A DNA stretch of 64,000 nucleotides from Vibrio plantisponsor (GTDB lineage: Bacteria > Pseudomonadota > Gammaproteobacteria > Enterobacterales > Vibrionaceae): the NCBI RefSeq assembly GCF_013041605.1, contig NZ_JABEQC010000014.1:9117-73116 (forward strand). Reading direction: 5' to 3'. The notes under the pieces were generated by a model, which did not search any database, was not told where the DNA came from, and saw only the letters and a program-made list of their open reading frames with translations. The translations under genes were made by a program, and so were the position numbers. Positions 31,466 to 39,915 of the stretch are shown in pieces (position 1 is the stretch's first letter; each line of letters begins with the position of its first letter).

Positions 31466-31476
31466 TGATTTAGTTA

Positions 31477-32895
31477 TTATTCAATTTCTTTTAGACGAGC
31501 GGTGAAGTGGCGTAGCACTGGTGGCTCGTAAGTGAAATCGAGTCCCTTCACGTTGTGAGCATTCTCTTTTACTTTCCCAAATGCTTCGATAACGAAGTCC
31601 ATATGTGTTTGAGTGTAAGTAGCACGAGGAATGGTTAAACGTAACAACTCAGCAGGACAAGGGTGTTGTTTACCGGTTGCAGGGTCACGACCCAACAGTA
31701 ACGAACCGATTTCCACCGCGCGGATACCTGCTACTTTGTAGAGTTCACAAGCCAAAGCATGAGCTGGGAACTGATGTGAAGGGATGTGAGGTAATAGTTT
31801 GCCAGCATCAACGAATGCAGCGTGACCGCCAGCCTGCTGACATACAACCCCAATGGCTTCAAGGCCATCAACAAGGTACTGAACCTGACCGATTCGGTAC
31901 TCTAGCCAGTCTTGACGCATACCATCGTAAAGACCGACAGCAAGGCGTTCCATTGCACCGCCTTCAAGGCCACCATAAGTAGGGAAACCTTCCTGAACCA
32001 CACAAAGCGTACGACACTCAGTGTAAACGTCCATCATTGACTCATCTTTGAAACACAACAGACCGCCCATTTGAACCATCGCGTCTTTCTTAGCAGACAT
32101 CGCTAAGCCATCTGCATATTTGTAGGTTTCACGAGTGATTTCTTCGATAGTCCAATCTTGGTAGCCCGGCTCACGTTGTTGGATAAAGTAAGCATTCTCG
32201 GCAAAACGAGCAGAGTCCATGATGACTGGAATATCGTAGCGTTGAGCAATTTCGTATACCGCTTTTAAGTTAGCGATAGAGACAGGCTGACCACCTGCCG
32301 AGTTACAAGTAATCGTGCTGACAATGTAAGGTACGTTTGCAGGTCCTGCTTCTTCAATCGCCATTTCCAGTTTCGCGATATCAAAGTTACCTTTGAAATC
32401 TGCGTTTACCGAAGTATCGAAAGCTTCATCGGTATAAACGTTTTTCGCTACACAGCAGTTTACTTGTGTGTGACCTTGAGTGGTGTCAAAGAAGTAGTTA
32501 GATAAAGCGACCATTTTTGAACGATCTAGGCCTTTTTCTTTCTCACGTTTATTAATCAGTACAGGAATATAGATTTGCTCAGCACCACGGCCTTGGTGAG
32601 TTGGGATAGTTAACTCATAACCGAAGATATCTTTCACAGCATTCGCAAGTGCATAGTAGCTGCGGCTGCCACTGTATGCTTCGTCACCCATGAGCATTGC
32701 TGCTTGCATTCTTTGTGTAATAGAACCGGTACCACTATCTGTTAAAAGGTCGATAAACACATCATCACTGTCTAGCAGGAATGGGTTCATGCCCGCTTTA
32801 AGAATGGCTTCTTCACGATATTCACGAGTTGTACGTTTTACTGGCTCAACAACACGAATGCGGAATGGTTCTGGTAAGTGTTTAAAGTTTTCCAT
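31477..32895 (-). CDS. tnaA: Tryptophanase TnaA
   Basis: A 472-residue PLP-dependent lyase that splits tryptophan into indole, pyruvate and ammonia. Family features are LPEPFRIRVVEPVKRTTREY at the start, DLLTDSGTGSIT, IPTHQGRGAEQIY, FDTTQGHTQVN, and the PLP lysine in ADGLAMSAKKDAMVQMGG. The length equals E. coli TnaA (471). Indole is a signal in Vibrio. A leader peptide gene (tnaC) lies 250 bases upstream, with a CRP-like site further up, so induction by tryptophan and catabolite control are likely. Confidence 0.98.
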   Translation of the reverse strand: MENFKHLPEPFRIRVVEPVKRTTREYREEAILKAGMNPFLLDSDDVFIDLLTDSGTGSITQRMQAAMLMGDEAYSGSRSYYALANAVKDIFGYELTIPTHQGRGAEQIYIPVLINKREKEKGLDRSKMVALSNYFFDTTQGHTQVNCCVAKNVYTDEAFDTSVNADFKGNFDIAKLEMAIEEAGPANVPYIVSTITCNSAGGQPVSIANLKAVYEIAQRYDIPVIMDSARFAENAYFIQQREPGYQDWTIEEITRETYKYADGLAMSAKKDAMVQMGGLLCFKDESMMDVYTECRTLCVVQEGFPTYGGLEGGAMERLAVGLYDGMRQDWLEYRIGQVQYLVDGLEAIGVVCQQAGGHAAFVDAGKLLPHIPSHQFPAHALACELYKVAGIRAVEIGSLLLGRDPATGKQHPCPAELLRLTIPRATYTQTHMDFVIEAFGKVKENAHNVKGLDFTYEPPVLRHFTARLKEIE

Positions 32896-33145
32896 GATAA
32901 TACCTTTGAATATTTTAATTTTTTCAGGCGATATTATTCGACACCCGTTATATATTTAGGGTGCAAAATATCGCGCTAAATAATTAGCGATAAAATTCGA
33001 GTTAAATAAATCTATTTAAGAATGACCAAGCCATAACTTTAAATTAATAAAGAAGAATGCAAGTATCGAAAAACGATATAAATAGATTTAGCGTTGATAC
33101 TGATTGTTTAAAAGATTCGGAAGAATGCAGAAACAACCTAGCAGA

Positions 33146-33250
33146 CTAGGCGTGTGCAAAAGAAGGTAAGATTGAGATTTGATAGTCGTGCGTGTACCAA
33201 GCTAGGGAGCTTGACCATAACTTATTTTGAATTTTTAGATTTTTACTCAT
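33146..33250 (-). CDS. tnaC: Tryptophanase leader peptide TnaC
   Basis: A 34-residue reading frame with start ATG at 33250 and stop TAG at 33146-33148, located 250 bases upstream of tnaA. It contains the TnaC signature: Trp18, then Asp22 four residues later (WYTHD), Ile25 at +7, and Pro29 (ISILP) near the end. In E. coli TnaC the matching residues are Trp12, Asp16, Ile19 and Pro24. The Trp-Pro distance is 11 here against 12 in E. coli. A second Trp is at position 12, and five residues (SFAHA) follow the Pro before the stop. In the known system tryptophan stalls the ribosome at the TnaC end, masks the Rho site and lets tnaA be transcribed. Confidence 0.82.
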   Translation of the reverse strand: MSKNLKIQNKLWSSSLAWYTHDYQISILPSFAHA

Positions 33251-33370
33251 ATCTAAATCCGCTGTGAGTTATAGCTGGTTGACTGATGGAAGGATTCTTA
33301 ACCAAGTTTATTGGTAAGTAAATTGACGGAAATAATAATTGTGACCGAAGTCCTTAACTTGAATGTGGAA

Positions 33371-33391
33371 TAAATCATGGCTCACAAATAA
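33371..33391 (-). promoter_or_regulatory. Candidate CRP site upstream of tnaC
   Basis: On the minus strand TTTGTGAGCCATGATTTATT: one good half-site (TGTGA, 33382-33386) and a poor second half. It is about 130 bases upstream of the tnaC start. Tryptophanase operons are CRP-dependent in E. coli; the sequence alone gives moderate support. Confidence 0.4.
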
Positions 33392-33474
33392 GTCGCAAGG
33401 GCTAAATAAATTTATGATGGAAAATAAATTAAAACTAAAAAAATCTATCAAATATTAATATTTTTCTATAAAAA

Positions 33475-33499
33475 GACCTCGGTATTATTAACCGAGGTC
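33475..33499 (-). terminator. nadK terminator
   Basis: gacctcggt (33475-33483), 7-base loop, accgaggtc (33491-33499); on the minus strand four T follow. It lies 30 bases after the nadK stop and upstream of the tna regulatory region. Confidence 0.82.
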
Positions 33500-33528
33500 G
33501 ATAGTGACTAGAAAGTGAAGTGGTTGGT

Positions 33529-34413
33529 TTAAAACAATTTACTCGACCAACCCAACTTGCTTCTCAATACACTGTAGTAACTGTAATCCTTCGGGTGGAT
33601 TAACTTGAGTACATTGGGGCTTTGATAAATGATCACTTCATCACCCGGAGATACTGGTAGTGATATTTGACCATCGCAACTGACTTCCTGAGTACCTCGG
33701 TTGTCTGGTGACACCACCAATTTAATACGGCGCTTACCATCAACCACTAATGGACGACAAGAAAGTGTGTGTGGGAACATTGGCACCAGTGTAATCGCAT
33801 TGAGGCTAGGGGAGACAATAGGACCGCCACCAGAAAGAGAATAGGCTGTGGAACCTGTTGGGGTAGAGATGATCAGACCGTCTGAACGCTGAGAGAAAGC
33901 GAACTTGTCATCAATATACACCTCGAACTCGATCATATGGGCAATTTTGCCAGGGTGAAGCACAGCTTCGTTCAAAGCCGCATTGTGGCTTTTGATTTGT
34001 CCGTGGCGATGAACTTCCGCTTCCAATAAGAAACGCTCTTCTTTCATATAGTCGCCTGCCAATACCGCTTGTAAGCGTGATTGGAAATCTTCAGGGTTTA
34101 AATCGGTTAGAAAGCCCAAATTGCCACGGTTGACACCGATAACGGAAATATCAAAGCGAGATAGTACGCGAGCTGCGCCCAGCATATTGCCATCACCACC
34201 GACAACAATCGCAAGGTCTGCCTTTTTGCCAAGTTCGATTAAACTAGAAAAGTGTTGTTGAGGAATATCCGTTAAGATTTCTTTGAGCCTGTCGTCAATA
34301 AATACGGAATAACCTAGAGTTGTAAGCCACTGATACAATTCTTTGTGAGTCTGAATTGCTTGTTGATCTCTAGGCTTGCCAATGATGGCGATGACTTCAA
34401 ATGGTTTTTTCAT
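33529..34413 (-). CDS. nadK: NAD kinase
   Basis: A 294-residue NAD kinase making NADP. The GGDGNMLGA motif near residue 73, GVNRGNLGFLTD, the NEAVLHPG motif and SGGGPIVSPSL are all intact. It is divergent from grpE, with the sigma-32 promoter of grpE in the gap, the order found in Vibrio and E. coli. Confidence 0.97.
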   Translation of the reverse strand: MKKPFEVIAIIGKPRDQQAIQTHKELYQWLTTLGYSVFIDDRLKEILTDIPQQHFSSLIELGKKADLAIVVGGDGNMLGAARVLSRFDISVIGVNRGNLGFLTDLNPEDFQSRLQAVLAGDYMKEERFLLEAEVHRHGQIKSHNAALNEAVLHPGKIAHMIEFEVYIDDKFAFSQRSDGLIISTPTGSTAYSLSGGGPIVSPSLNAITLVPMFPHTLSCRPLVVDGKRRIKLVVSPDNRGTQEVSCDGQISLPVSPGDEVIIYQSPNVLKLIHPKDYSYYSVLRSKLGWSSKLF

Positions 34414-34433
34414 AAGTTTCCAACTGAATTAGG

Positions 34434-34459
34434 CTTGAATCAAAATTCTTCATCCCCAT
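34434..34459 (+). promoter_or_regulatory. Sigma-32 heat-shock promoter of grpE
   Basis: CTTGAA (34434-34439), 14-base spacer, CCCCAT (34454-34459, extended to CCCCATAAT). This is close to the sigma-32 consensus. It lies 115 bases upstream of the grpE ATG at 34574. Confidence 0.9.
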
Positions 34460-34573
34460 AATAAGGGCAAGTTACGCTTTTATGCGAATTTTTGTGTCAA
34501 GAACGTAAAAGAGAATTCAGTTCCTTAGCGGTTATTACGTAAAAGAGATAACTGAAGGAATGCAGGAGATATC

Positions 34574-35188
34574 ATGAGCAACGAAGAAAACAAAGTTAAA
34601 GATGAAGAGCTGAAGCCAGAAGCGGTTGAAGTTGAAGCTGAAGCTGTCGGCACTGATGCTGATATCGATTGGAATCAAGATGACGCGCAAGAAGGCGAAG
34701 TGCTTGATGAGCAAGAAGCAAAAATTGCTCAGCTAGAAGCAGCATTGCTTTCTACTGAACAGCGTTTGAAAGATCAGCAAGACAGCGTTCTACGCGCTAA
34801 AGCTGAAGTTGAGAACATGCGTCGTCGTTCTGAGCAAGAAATTGATAAAGCACGTAAATTTGCTTTGAACCGTTTTGCTGAAGAACTGTTGCCGGTTATC
34901 GATAACCTAGAACGTGCGATTCAAGCGGCTGACATGGAAAACGAAGCAATTAAACCTGTGATTGAAGGTGTTGAACTAACACACAAAACGTTCATTGGTG
35001 TAATTGAGAAGTTCGGTTTGAAAGAAATTAATCCAGAAGGTGAAGCTTTCAATCCTGAATTCCATCAAGCGATGTCAATTCAAGAAAGCCCAGACCACGA
35101 ATCAAACACGGTTATGTTCGTAATGCAAAAAGGTTACGAGTTAAACGGCCGTGTAGTTCGACCAGCAATGGTAATGGTTGCTAAGTAA
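34574..35188 (+). CDS. grpE: Nucleotide exchange factor GrpE
   Basis: A 204-residue GrpE: an acidic N-terminus, long helix with coiled coil (about 45-100, including RAKAEVENMRRRSEQEIDKA), ELLPVIDNLERAI and the C-terminal beta domain ending GYELNGRVVRPAMVMV. It releases ADP from DnaK. A consensus heat-shock promoter precedes it and a terminator follows. Confidence 0.97.
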   Translation: MSNEENKVKDEELKPEAVEVEAEAVGTDADIDWNQDDAQEGEVLDEQEAKIAQLEAALLSTEQRLKDQQDSVLRAKAEVENMRRRSEQEIDKARKFALNRFAEELLPVIDNLERAIQAADMENEAIKPVIEGVELTHKTFIGVIEKFGLKEINPEGEAFNPEFHQAMSIQESPDHESNTVMFVMQKGYELNGRVVRPAMVMVAK

Positions 35189-35210
35189 TCTTATTGAAAA
35201 AGAACGAAAA

Positions 35211-35230
35211 CGGGAGGCAAGCGCCTCCCG
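35211..35230 (+). terminator. grpE terminator
   Basis: cgggaggc (35211-35218), loop aagc, gcctcccg (35223-35230), followed by TTTATTTTG; 22 bases after the grpE stop. Confidence 0.85.
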
Positions 35231-35351
35231 TTTATTTTGTCGCAAGACAATCATTATCTGGTGAAATTTGCTTGTAGGGTGCTGAGTTTTTATCCAGCAT
35301 CAAAAAAATCACTCGAAAAGCCGATAATTTTAATTTTTTTTCATTTTTCCC

Positions 35352-35379
35352 CTTGAAATGCTTTTTGCCGCCCTTATCT
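35352..35379 (+). promoter_or_regulatory. Sigma-32 heat-shock promoter of dnaK
   Basis: CTTGAA (35352-35357), 13-base spacer, CCCTTATCT (35371-35379), a good sigma-32 -35 with an imperfect -10. It lies about 95-120 bases upstream of the dnaK ATG. Confidence 0.75.
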
Positions 35380-35472
35380 ATGGGGCATACAAGAAGCAAA
35401 CATACATGTTTAGCTTTGTGGCCCGATAAGGGCATAACAAACGAACAGAGAATTTATTTCGGAGATAGCCTG

Positions 35473-37386
35473 ATGGGTAGAATCATTGGTATTGACTTAG
35501 GTACGACTAACTCATGTGTTGCTGTACTAGACGGCGACAAACCTCGCGTAATTGAAAACGCAGAAGGTGAGCGTACCACCCCTTCTATTATTGCATATAC
35601 AGACGGCGAAACATTGGTCGGTCAACCTGCAAAACGTCAAGCTGTAACGAACCCAGAAAACACGCTATTTGCTATTAAGCGTCTTATCGGTCGTCGTTTC
35701 GAAGACGAAGAAGTTCAGCGCGATATCGAAATCATGCCATACAAAATTGTACGTGCTGATAACGGTGATGCATGGGTTGAAGCGAAAGGCCAAAAAATGG
35801 CTGCACCTCAAGTTTCAGCAGAAGTTCTGAAGAAAATGAAGAAAACTGCAGAAGACTTCCTAGGTGAAGAAGTAACTGGTGCTGTAATCACAGTTCCTGC
35901 TTATTTCAACGATGCTCAACGTCAAGCAACGAAAGATGCTGGCCGTATTGCTGGTCTAGAAGTTAAACGTATCATCAACGAACCAACTGCAGCTGCTCTA
36001 GCTTACGGTTTGGATAAGAAAGGCGGCGACCGCGTTATCGCTGTATACGACCTTGGTGGTGGTACATTCGATATTTCAATCATCGAAATCGATGAAGTTG
36101 AAGGCGAGAAGACTTTCGAAGTTCTTTCTACCAACGGTGACACTCACCTAGGTGGTGAAGACTTTGATAACCGTCTGATCAACTACTTGGTTGACGAGTT
36201 CAACAAAGAACAAGGTATCAACCTGAAGAACGATCCGCTTGCAATGCAACGTCTAAAAGAAGCGGCAGAGAAAGCGAAAATCGAACTGTCTTCAGCACAG
36301 TCAACTGACGTGAACCTACCATACATCACGGCAGATGCGACTGGTCCTAAGCACATGAACATCAAAGTTTCACGTGCGAAACTAGAATCTCTAGTTGAAG
36401 ACTTAGTTCAACGTTCACTAGATCCACTAAAAGTTGCTCTAGCGGATGCTGATCTGTCTGTAGGCGACATCACTGACGTTATCCTAGTTGGTGGTCAAAC
36501 TCGTATGCCTATGGTTCAGAAGAAAGTTTCTGAGTTCTTCGGTAAAGAGCCACGTAAAGACGTGAACCCTGATGAAGCAGTAGCGGTTGGTGCTGCAGTT
36601 CAAGGTGGTGTACTTGCTGGTGACGTTAAAGACGTACTTCTTCTAGACGTAACTCCACTGTCTCTAGGTATCGAGACTATGGGTGGCGTTATGACTAAGC
36701 TAATTGAGAAAAACACAACCATTCCTACTAAAGCGAATCAAGTGTTCTCAACAGCTGAAGACAACCAAAGCGCAGTAACGATTCATGTACTACAAGGTGA
36801 GCGTAAGCAAGCGACTTATAACAAGTCTCTAGGTCAATTCAACCTAGAAGGTATTCAACCTGCACCACGTGGTATGCCTCAAATCGAAGTTATCTTCGAC
36901 CTAGATGCGGACGGTATCCTGCACGTATCTGCGAAAGATAAACAAACTGGTAAAGAGCAGAAGATCACTATCCAAGCTTCTGGCGGTTTGAGCGATGAAG
37001 AAATCGAGAAAATGGTACAAGAAGCAGAAGCTAACAAAGAAGCGGACAAGAAGTTCGAAGAACTAGCAACTGCACGTAACCAAGCTGACCAAATGATTCA
37101 CGCAACTCAAAAACAAGTTGCTGAAGCAGGTGAAGCTCTTCCAGCAGAAGACAAAGAGAAAATCGAAGCCGCTGTAGCAGCACTAGAAACTGCGAAGAAA
37201 GGCGACGACAAAGCAGAAATCGACGCAAAAGTTCAAGCGTTGATGGAAGCTTCTCAAAAGCTAATGGAAATTGCTCAACAGCAAGCACAAGCACAACAAG
37301 GTGCGGGCGCTGAGCAGCAATCAGCATCTAAAGACGACGATGTTGTTGACGCTGAATTTGAAGAAGTGAAAGACGACAAGAAATAA
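35473..37386 (+). CDS. dnaK: Chaperone DnaK (Hsp70)
   Basis: A 637-residue Hsp70. ATG 35473 gives the standard start MGRIIGIDLGTTNSCVAV and has ggagat upstream; the open frame upstream of it is not part of the protein. The ATPase domain has AVYDLGGGTFDISIIEID and VILVGGQTRMPMVQ; the linker and substrate domain begin near DVLLLDVTPLSLGIETMGG; the lid ends in the EEVKDDKK type acidic tail. It folds proteins with DnaJ and GrpE. Confidence 0.98.
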   Translation: MGRIIGIDLGTTNSCVAVLDGDKPRVIENAEGERTTPSIIAYTDGETLVGQPAKRQAVTNPENTLFAIKRLIGRRFEDEEVQRDIEIMPYKIVRADNGDAWVEAKGQKMAAPQVSAEVLKKMKKTAEDFLGEEVTGAVITVPAYFNDAQRQATKDAGRIAGLEVKRIINEPTAAALAYGLDKKGGDRVIAVYDLGGGTFDISIIEIDEVEGEKTFEVLSTNGDTHLGGEDFDNRLINYLVDEFNKEQGINLKNDPLAMQRLKEAAEKAKIELSSAQSTDVNLPYITADATGPKHMNIKVSRAKLESLVEDLVQRSLDPLKVALADADLSVGDITDVILVGGQTRMPMVQKKVSEFFGKEPRKDVNPDEAVAVGAAVQGGVLAGDVKDVLLLDVTPLSLGIETMGGVMTKLIEKNTTIPTKANQVFSTAEDNQSAVTIHVLQGERKQATYNKSLGQFNLEGIQPAPRGMPQIEVIFDLDADGILHVSAKDKQTGKEQKITIQASGGLSDEEIEKMVQEAEANKEADKKFEELATARNQADQMIHATQKQVAEAGEALPAEDKEKIEAAVAALETAKKGDDKAEIDAKVQALMEASQKLMEIAQQQAQAQQGAGAEQQSASKDDDVVDAEFEEVKDDKK

Positions 37387-37451
37387 TTTGTTGTAAACGG
37401 ATGGCTTGTTTAATGACAAGTCATCTGTGTTCACGATTCATTCTATTTACT

Positions 37452-37492
37452 TGCGGGCGTCAGAGTTTCTCTCTCGCCCGCATGTTTCTAGT
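37452..37492. other. GC-rich hairpin in the dnaK-dnaJ gap
   Basis: tgcgggcg (37452-37459) and cgcccgca (37485-37492), an 8-bp stem with a 25-base loop, without a proper T-run. It may attenuate or process the dnaK transcript. Confidence 0.5.
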
Positions 37493-37502
37493 TGTAGAGT
37501 CT

Positions 37503-37594
37503 ATCTAGATAATACTATTTGCTCGTCAACTGATAGCGTCAACATATTGATTGCTAAGTAAAAACTAAATTTGTTGTCAGTAATATTATCTAGA
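37503..37594. repeat. Spaced inverted repeat upstream of dnaJ
   Basis: tctagataat (starting near 37504) is inverted as attatctaga (near 37584-37593), so that about 10-14 bases could pair across a loop of some 65 bases, in the leader region 65 bases before dnaJ. Confidence 0.4.
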
Positions 37595-37656
37595 TTGATT
37601 GATAAAAGACGGAGAAGCACTGCGCTTCTCGCTCAAAGTAATTGGTAGTTTAAAAC

Positions 37657-38799
37657 ATGTCAAAACGTGATTTTTACGAAGTATTAGGCGTTAGCCGTGA
37701 TGCCTCAGAGCGCGATATTAAAAAGGCGTATAAGCGTCTAGCAATGAAATTCCACCCAGACCGTAATCCGGGTGATGCGACTGCTGCGGATAAGTTTAAA
37801 GAAGTAAAAGAAGCGTACGAAATTCTGACAGATGATCAGAAAAAAGCCGCTTATGACCAATATGGTCATGCAGCCTTTGAACAAGGCGGCATGGGCGGTG
37901 GCGGCTTTGGTGGTGGCGGTGCCGATTTTGGTGACATCTTCGGTGATGTGTTTGGTGACATCTTCGGCGGTGCTCGTCGTGGCGGCGGCGGTCCTCGTGC
38001 GCAGCGTGGTGCTGATCTACGTTACAACATGGAACTGACTCTAGAAGAAGCGGTTCGCGGTTGTAGCAAAGAAATCGAAGTACCAACACTGGTTCATTGC
38101 GATACTTGTAATGGCTCTGGTGCTAAGAAAGGCACATCTGCACAAACCTGTGGAACCTGTCATGGCCACGGTCAAGTGCAAATGCGTCAAGGCTTCTTTG
38201 CTGTACAACAAACCTGTCCTACCTGTAATGGTAAGGGCAAGATCATTAAAGACCCATGTAATGACTGCCATGGTCAAGGTCGCAAGCAAAAAACTAAAAC
38301 GCTTAACGTTAAGATCCCAGCTGGTGTGGATACAGGCGATCGCATCCGTTTATCTGGCGAAGGAGAAGCGGGCGAAATGGGTGCACCAGCAGGTGATTTG
38401 TACGTACAAGTCCACGTGAAAGAGCACCATATTTTTGAACGTGATGGCAACAATCTGTACTGTGAAGTACCTGTAAGCTTCGCTATGGCAGCTCTTGGCG
38501 GTGAAGTTGAAGTACCAACTCTTGACGGTCGTGTAAACCTTAAAGTGCCAGAAGAGACGCAAACAGGCCGTATGTTCCGCATGCGTGGTAAAGGCGTGAA
38601 GAGTGTACGTGGTGGCGCAATTGGTGACTTGCTAGTGAAGCTGGTGGTAGAAACACCTGTGAAACTCAGCTCTCGTCAAAAAGAACTATTACGTGAACTG
38701 GAAGACTCTTTTGGTGGTGAAGCGGGTCAAAAGCACAAACCTAAATCAGAAGGTTTCTTCAACGGTGTTAAGAAGTTCTTCGATGATCTAACCAGCTAA
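37657..38799 (+). CDS. dnaJ: Chaperone DnaJ (Hsp40)
   Basis: A 380-residue type I DnaJ: J domain with HPD in MKFHPDRNPGD, a long Gly/Phe region (GGMGGGGFGGGGADFGDIFG), four CxxCxGxG zinc repeats (CDTCNGSG, CGTCHGHG, CPTCNGKG, CNDCHGQG) and the C-terminal substrate-binding domain. It stimulates the DnaK ATPase. It is separated from dnaK by 270 bases with two inverted repeats. Confidence 0.98.
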   Translation: MSKRDFYEVLGVSRDASERDIKKAYKRLAMKFHPDRNPGDATAADKFKEVKEAYEILTDDQKKAAYDQYGHAAFEQGGMGGGGFGGGGADFGDIFGDVFGDIFGGARRGGGGPRAQRGADLRYNMELTLEEAVRGCSKEIEVPTLVHCDTCNGSGAKKGTSAQTCGTCHGHGQVQMRQGFFAVQQTCPTCNGKGKIIKDPCNDCHGQGRKQKTKTLNVKIPAGVDTGDRIRLSGEGEAGEMGAPAGDLYVQVHVKEHHIFERDGNNLYCEVPVSFAMAALGGEVEVPTLDGRVNLKVPEETQTGRMFRMRGKGVKSVRGGAIGDLLVKLVVETPVKLSSRQKELLRELEDSFGGEAGQKHKPKSEGFFNGVKKFFDDLTS

Positions 38800-38820
38800 T
38801 CTCTGGTGACTAGATATAAA

Positions 38821-38846
38821 AATAAGGCCAGCATTGCTGGCCTTAT
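38821..38846. terminator. Bidirectional terminator between dnaJ and the pilin gene
   Basis: aataaggccagc, loop, gctggccttatt across 38821-38846; serves convergent dnaJ and pilE-like transcripts. Confidence 0.83.
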
Positions 38847-38859
38847 TTGTACTTGAAAC

Positions 38860-39294
38860 TTACAACCAGCAACCGCTGGGTAAGCTTTCTCCTGTATGTG
38901 ATAGCGTCAACTTGGTATAGGTATTCCCTAAGCAGGTGTCGTTGTTCTGTCCTTTTGTTGCTTTTGGTGTTGCTGTTATTAAATAACCTGTTTTACTGAC
39001 GGTCGCCGATATCTCATATCTGTCACTATCAACTTCGCAAAAGCTGTTGCAAATACCGTTCGTCATTATGGTATCGGCTGAATAACCATTGTCGTAGTGC
39101 TCTTCCAAGTAGAGCTGCAATTTAGACATATCGGCCATTGCCTGTTTTCTATGTGCTTTTCTAATATGGTCACTGTAGTTGGGGTAGGCGATAGACCCTA
39201 GAATTCCAATGATGGCAACAACTAAGATTAATTCGATGAGTGTCAAACCTTGATGCTTACGTGACGCTATCTTGCAGTAAAATGTACGAATCAT
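38860..39294 (-). CDS. pilE: Type IV pilin-like minor pilin (PilE-like)
   Basis: A 144-residue prepilin with a 16-residue basic leader and cleavage site HQG/LTLIEL, Glu5 present, followed by the hydrophobic helix ILVVAIIGILGSIAYPNYSD. The C-terminal half has Cys pairs (CNSFCE and the late CLG...GCWL) that could form disulphide loops. It is a PilE-like minor pilin of the type IV pilus; the major pilin is usually elsewhere. It is divergent from the fimT-pilV cluster. Confidence 0.85.
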   Translation of the reverse strand: MIRTFYCKIASRKHQGLTLIELILVVAIIGILGSIAYPNYSDHIRKAHRKQAMADMSKLQLYLEEHYDNGYSADTIMTNGICNSFCEVDSDRYEISATVSKTGYLITATPKATKGQNNDTCLGNTYTKLTLSHTGESLPSGCWL

Positions 39295-39396
39295 TTCTAT
39301 TACTTCTCCATATCAACCTACGCCATTTTTAGTACCTGTTAGTATTGTTGCAAGTTGATTCATATTAATTGCAAGACTTACAGAGGAATTTGGGAA

Positions 39397-39915
39397 ATGC
39401 TTCGCGGGTTCACTTTACTGGAGATGCTGATTACGATTTCCGTTATGTCGGTGTTGTTAGCTTTTGCTGCACCGAATCTTTATCTCTACCAACAGAAACA
39501 CAAAATCATAAACTTAGCTTCTGAATTGCATGGGTTTCTTGTTCAGGCGAAATCAGAAGCTGTCTTTCGTAACGCAGATCTCTGGGCACATATTGAAATG
39601 GATAGTAATCCGACGGTCACAGGGAAGTGGTCTATCCGTGTAACTGATTCTGAAACTTTAGGTGCTGGGGAGACGATACAAGTTATGACAGGAGACAGGT
39701 ATCGAAACATATTTTTCCAATCCAATTACCTATCGAATCAAATTAAGTTCAATGGCATCAGAGGCAAGATAACCAATGGCACCTTACGTTTTGCATTAAC
39801 CAATGTGATGGAGGAACCGTTGAATCTAAGAAGTTCGTTTGGTGCTAGTCGAATCATTGTTTGTGCAGAAGGAGGAGAGTTCTATGGTTTCTCGCAGTGC
39901 AGTTCGCAAATTTAG
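39397..39915 (+). CDS. fimT: GspH/FimT-family minor pilin
   Basis: A 172-residue pseudopilin with a very short leader: MLRG/FTLLEMLITISVMSVL. The leader ends in Gly and is followed by Phe with Glu5, as required by prepilin peptidase. ATG 39397 has gaggaa at a good distance and is preferred over upstream 39355. Genes 39397 to 42157 overlap or abut one another and form one operon of minor pilins for initiation of pilus assembly. Confidence 0.85.
   Translation: MLRGFTLLEMLITISVMSVLLAFAAPNLYLYQQKHKIINLASELHGFLVQAKSEAVFRNADLWAHIEMDSNPTVTGKWSIRVTDSETLGAGETIQVMTGDRYRNIFFQSNYLSNQIKFNGIRGKITNGTLRFALTNVMEEPLNLRSSFGASRIIVCAEGGEFYGFSQCSSQI

Noticed and set aside
35353..35472. N-terminal extension of dnaK
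   Set aside because: The open frame upstream of ATG 35473 covers the sigma-32 promoter and lacks similarity to DnaK; the standard start is at 35473.
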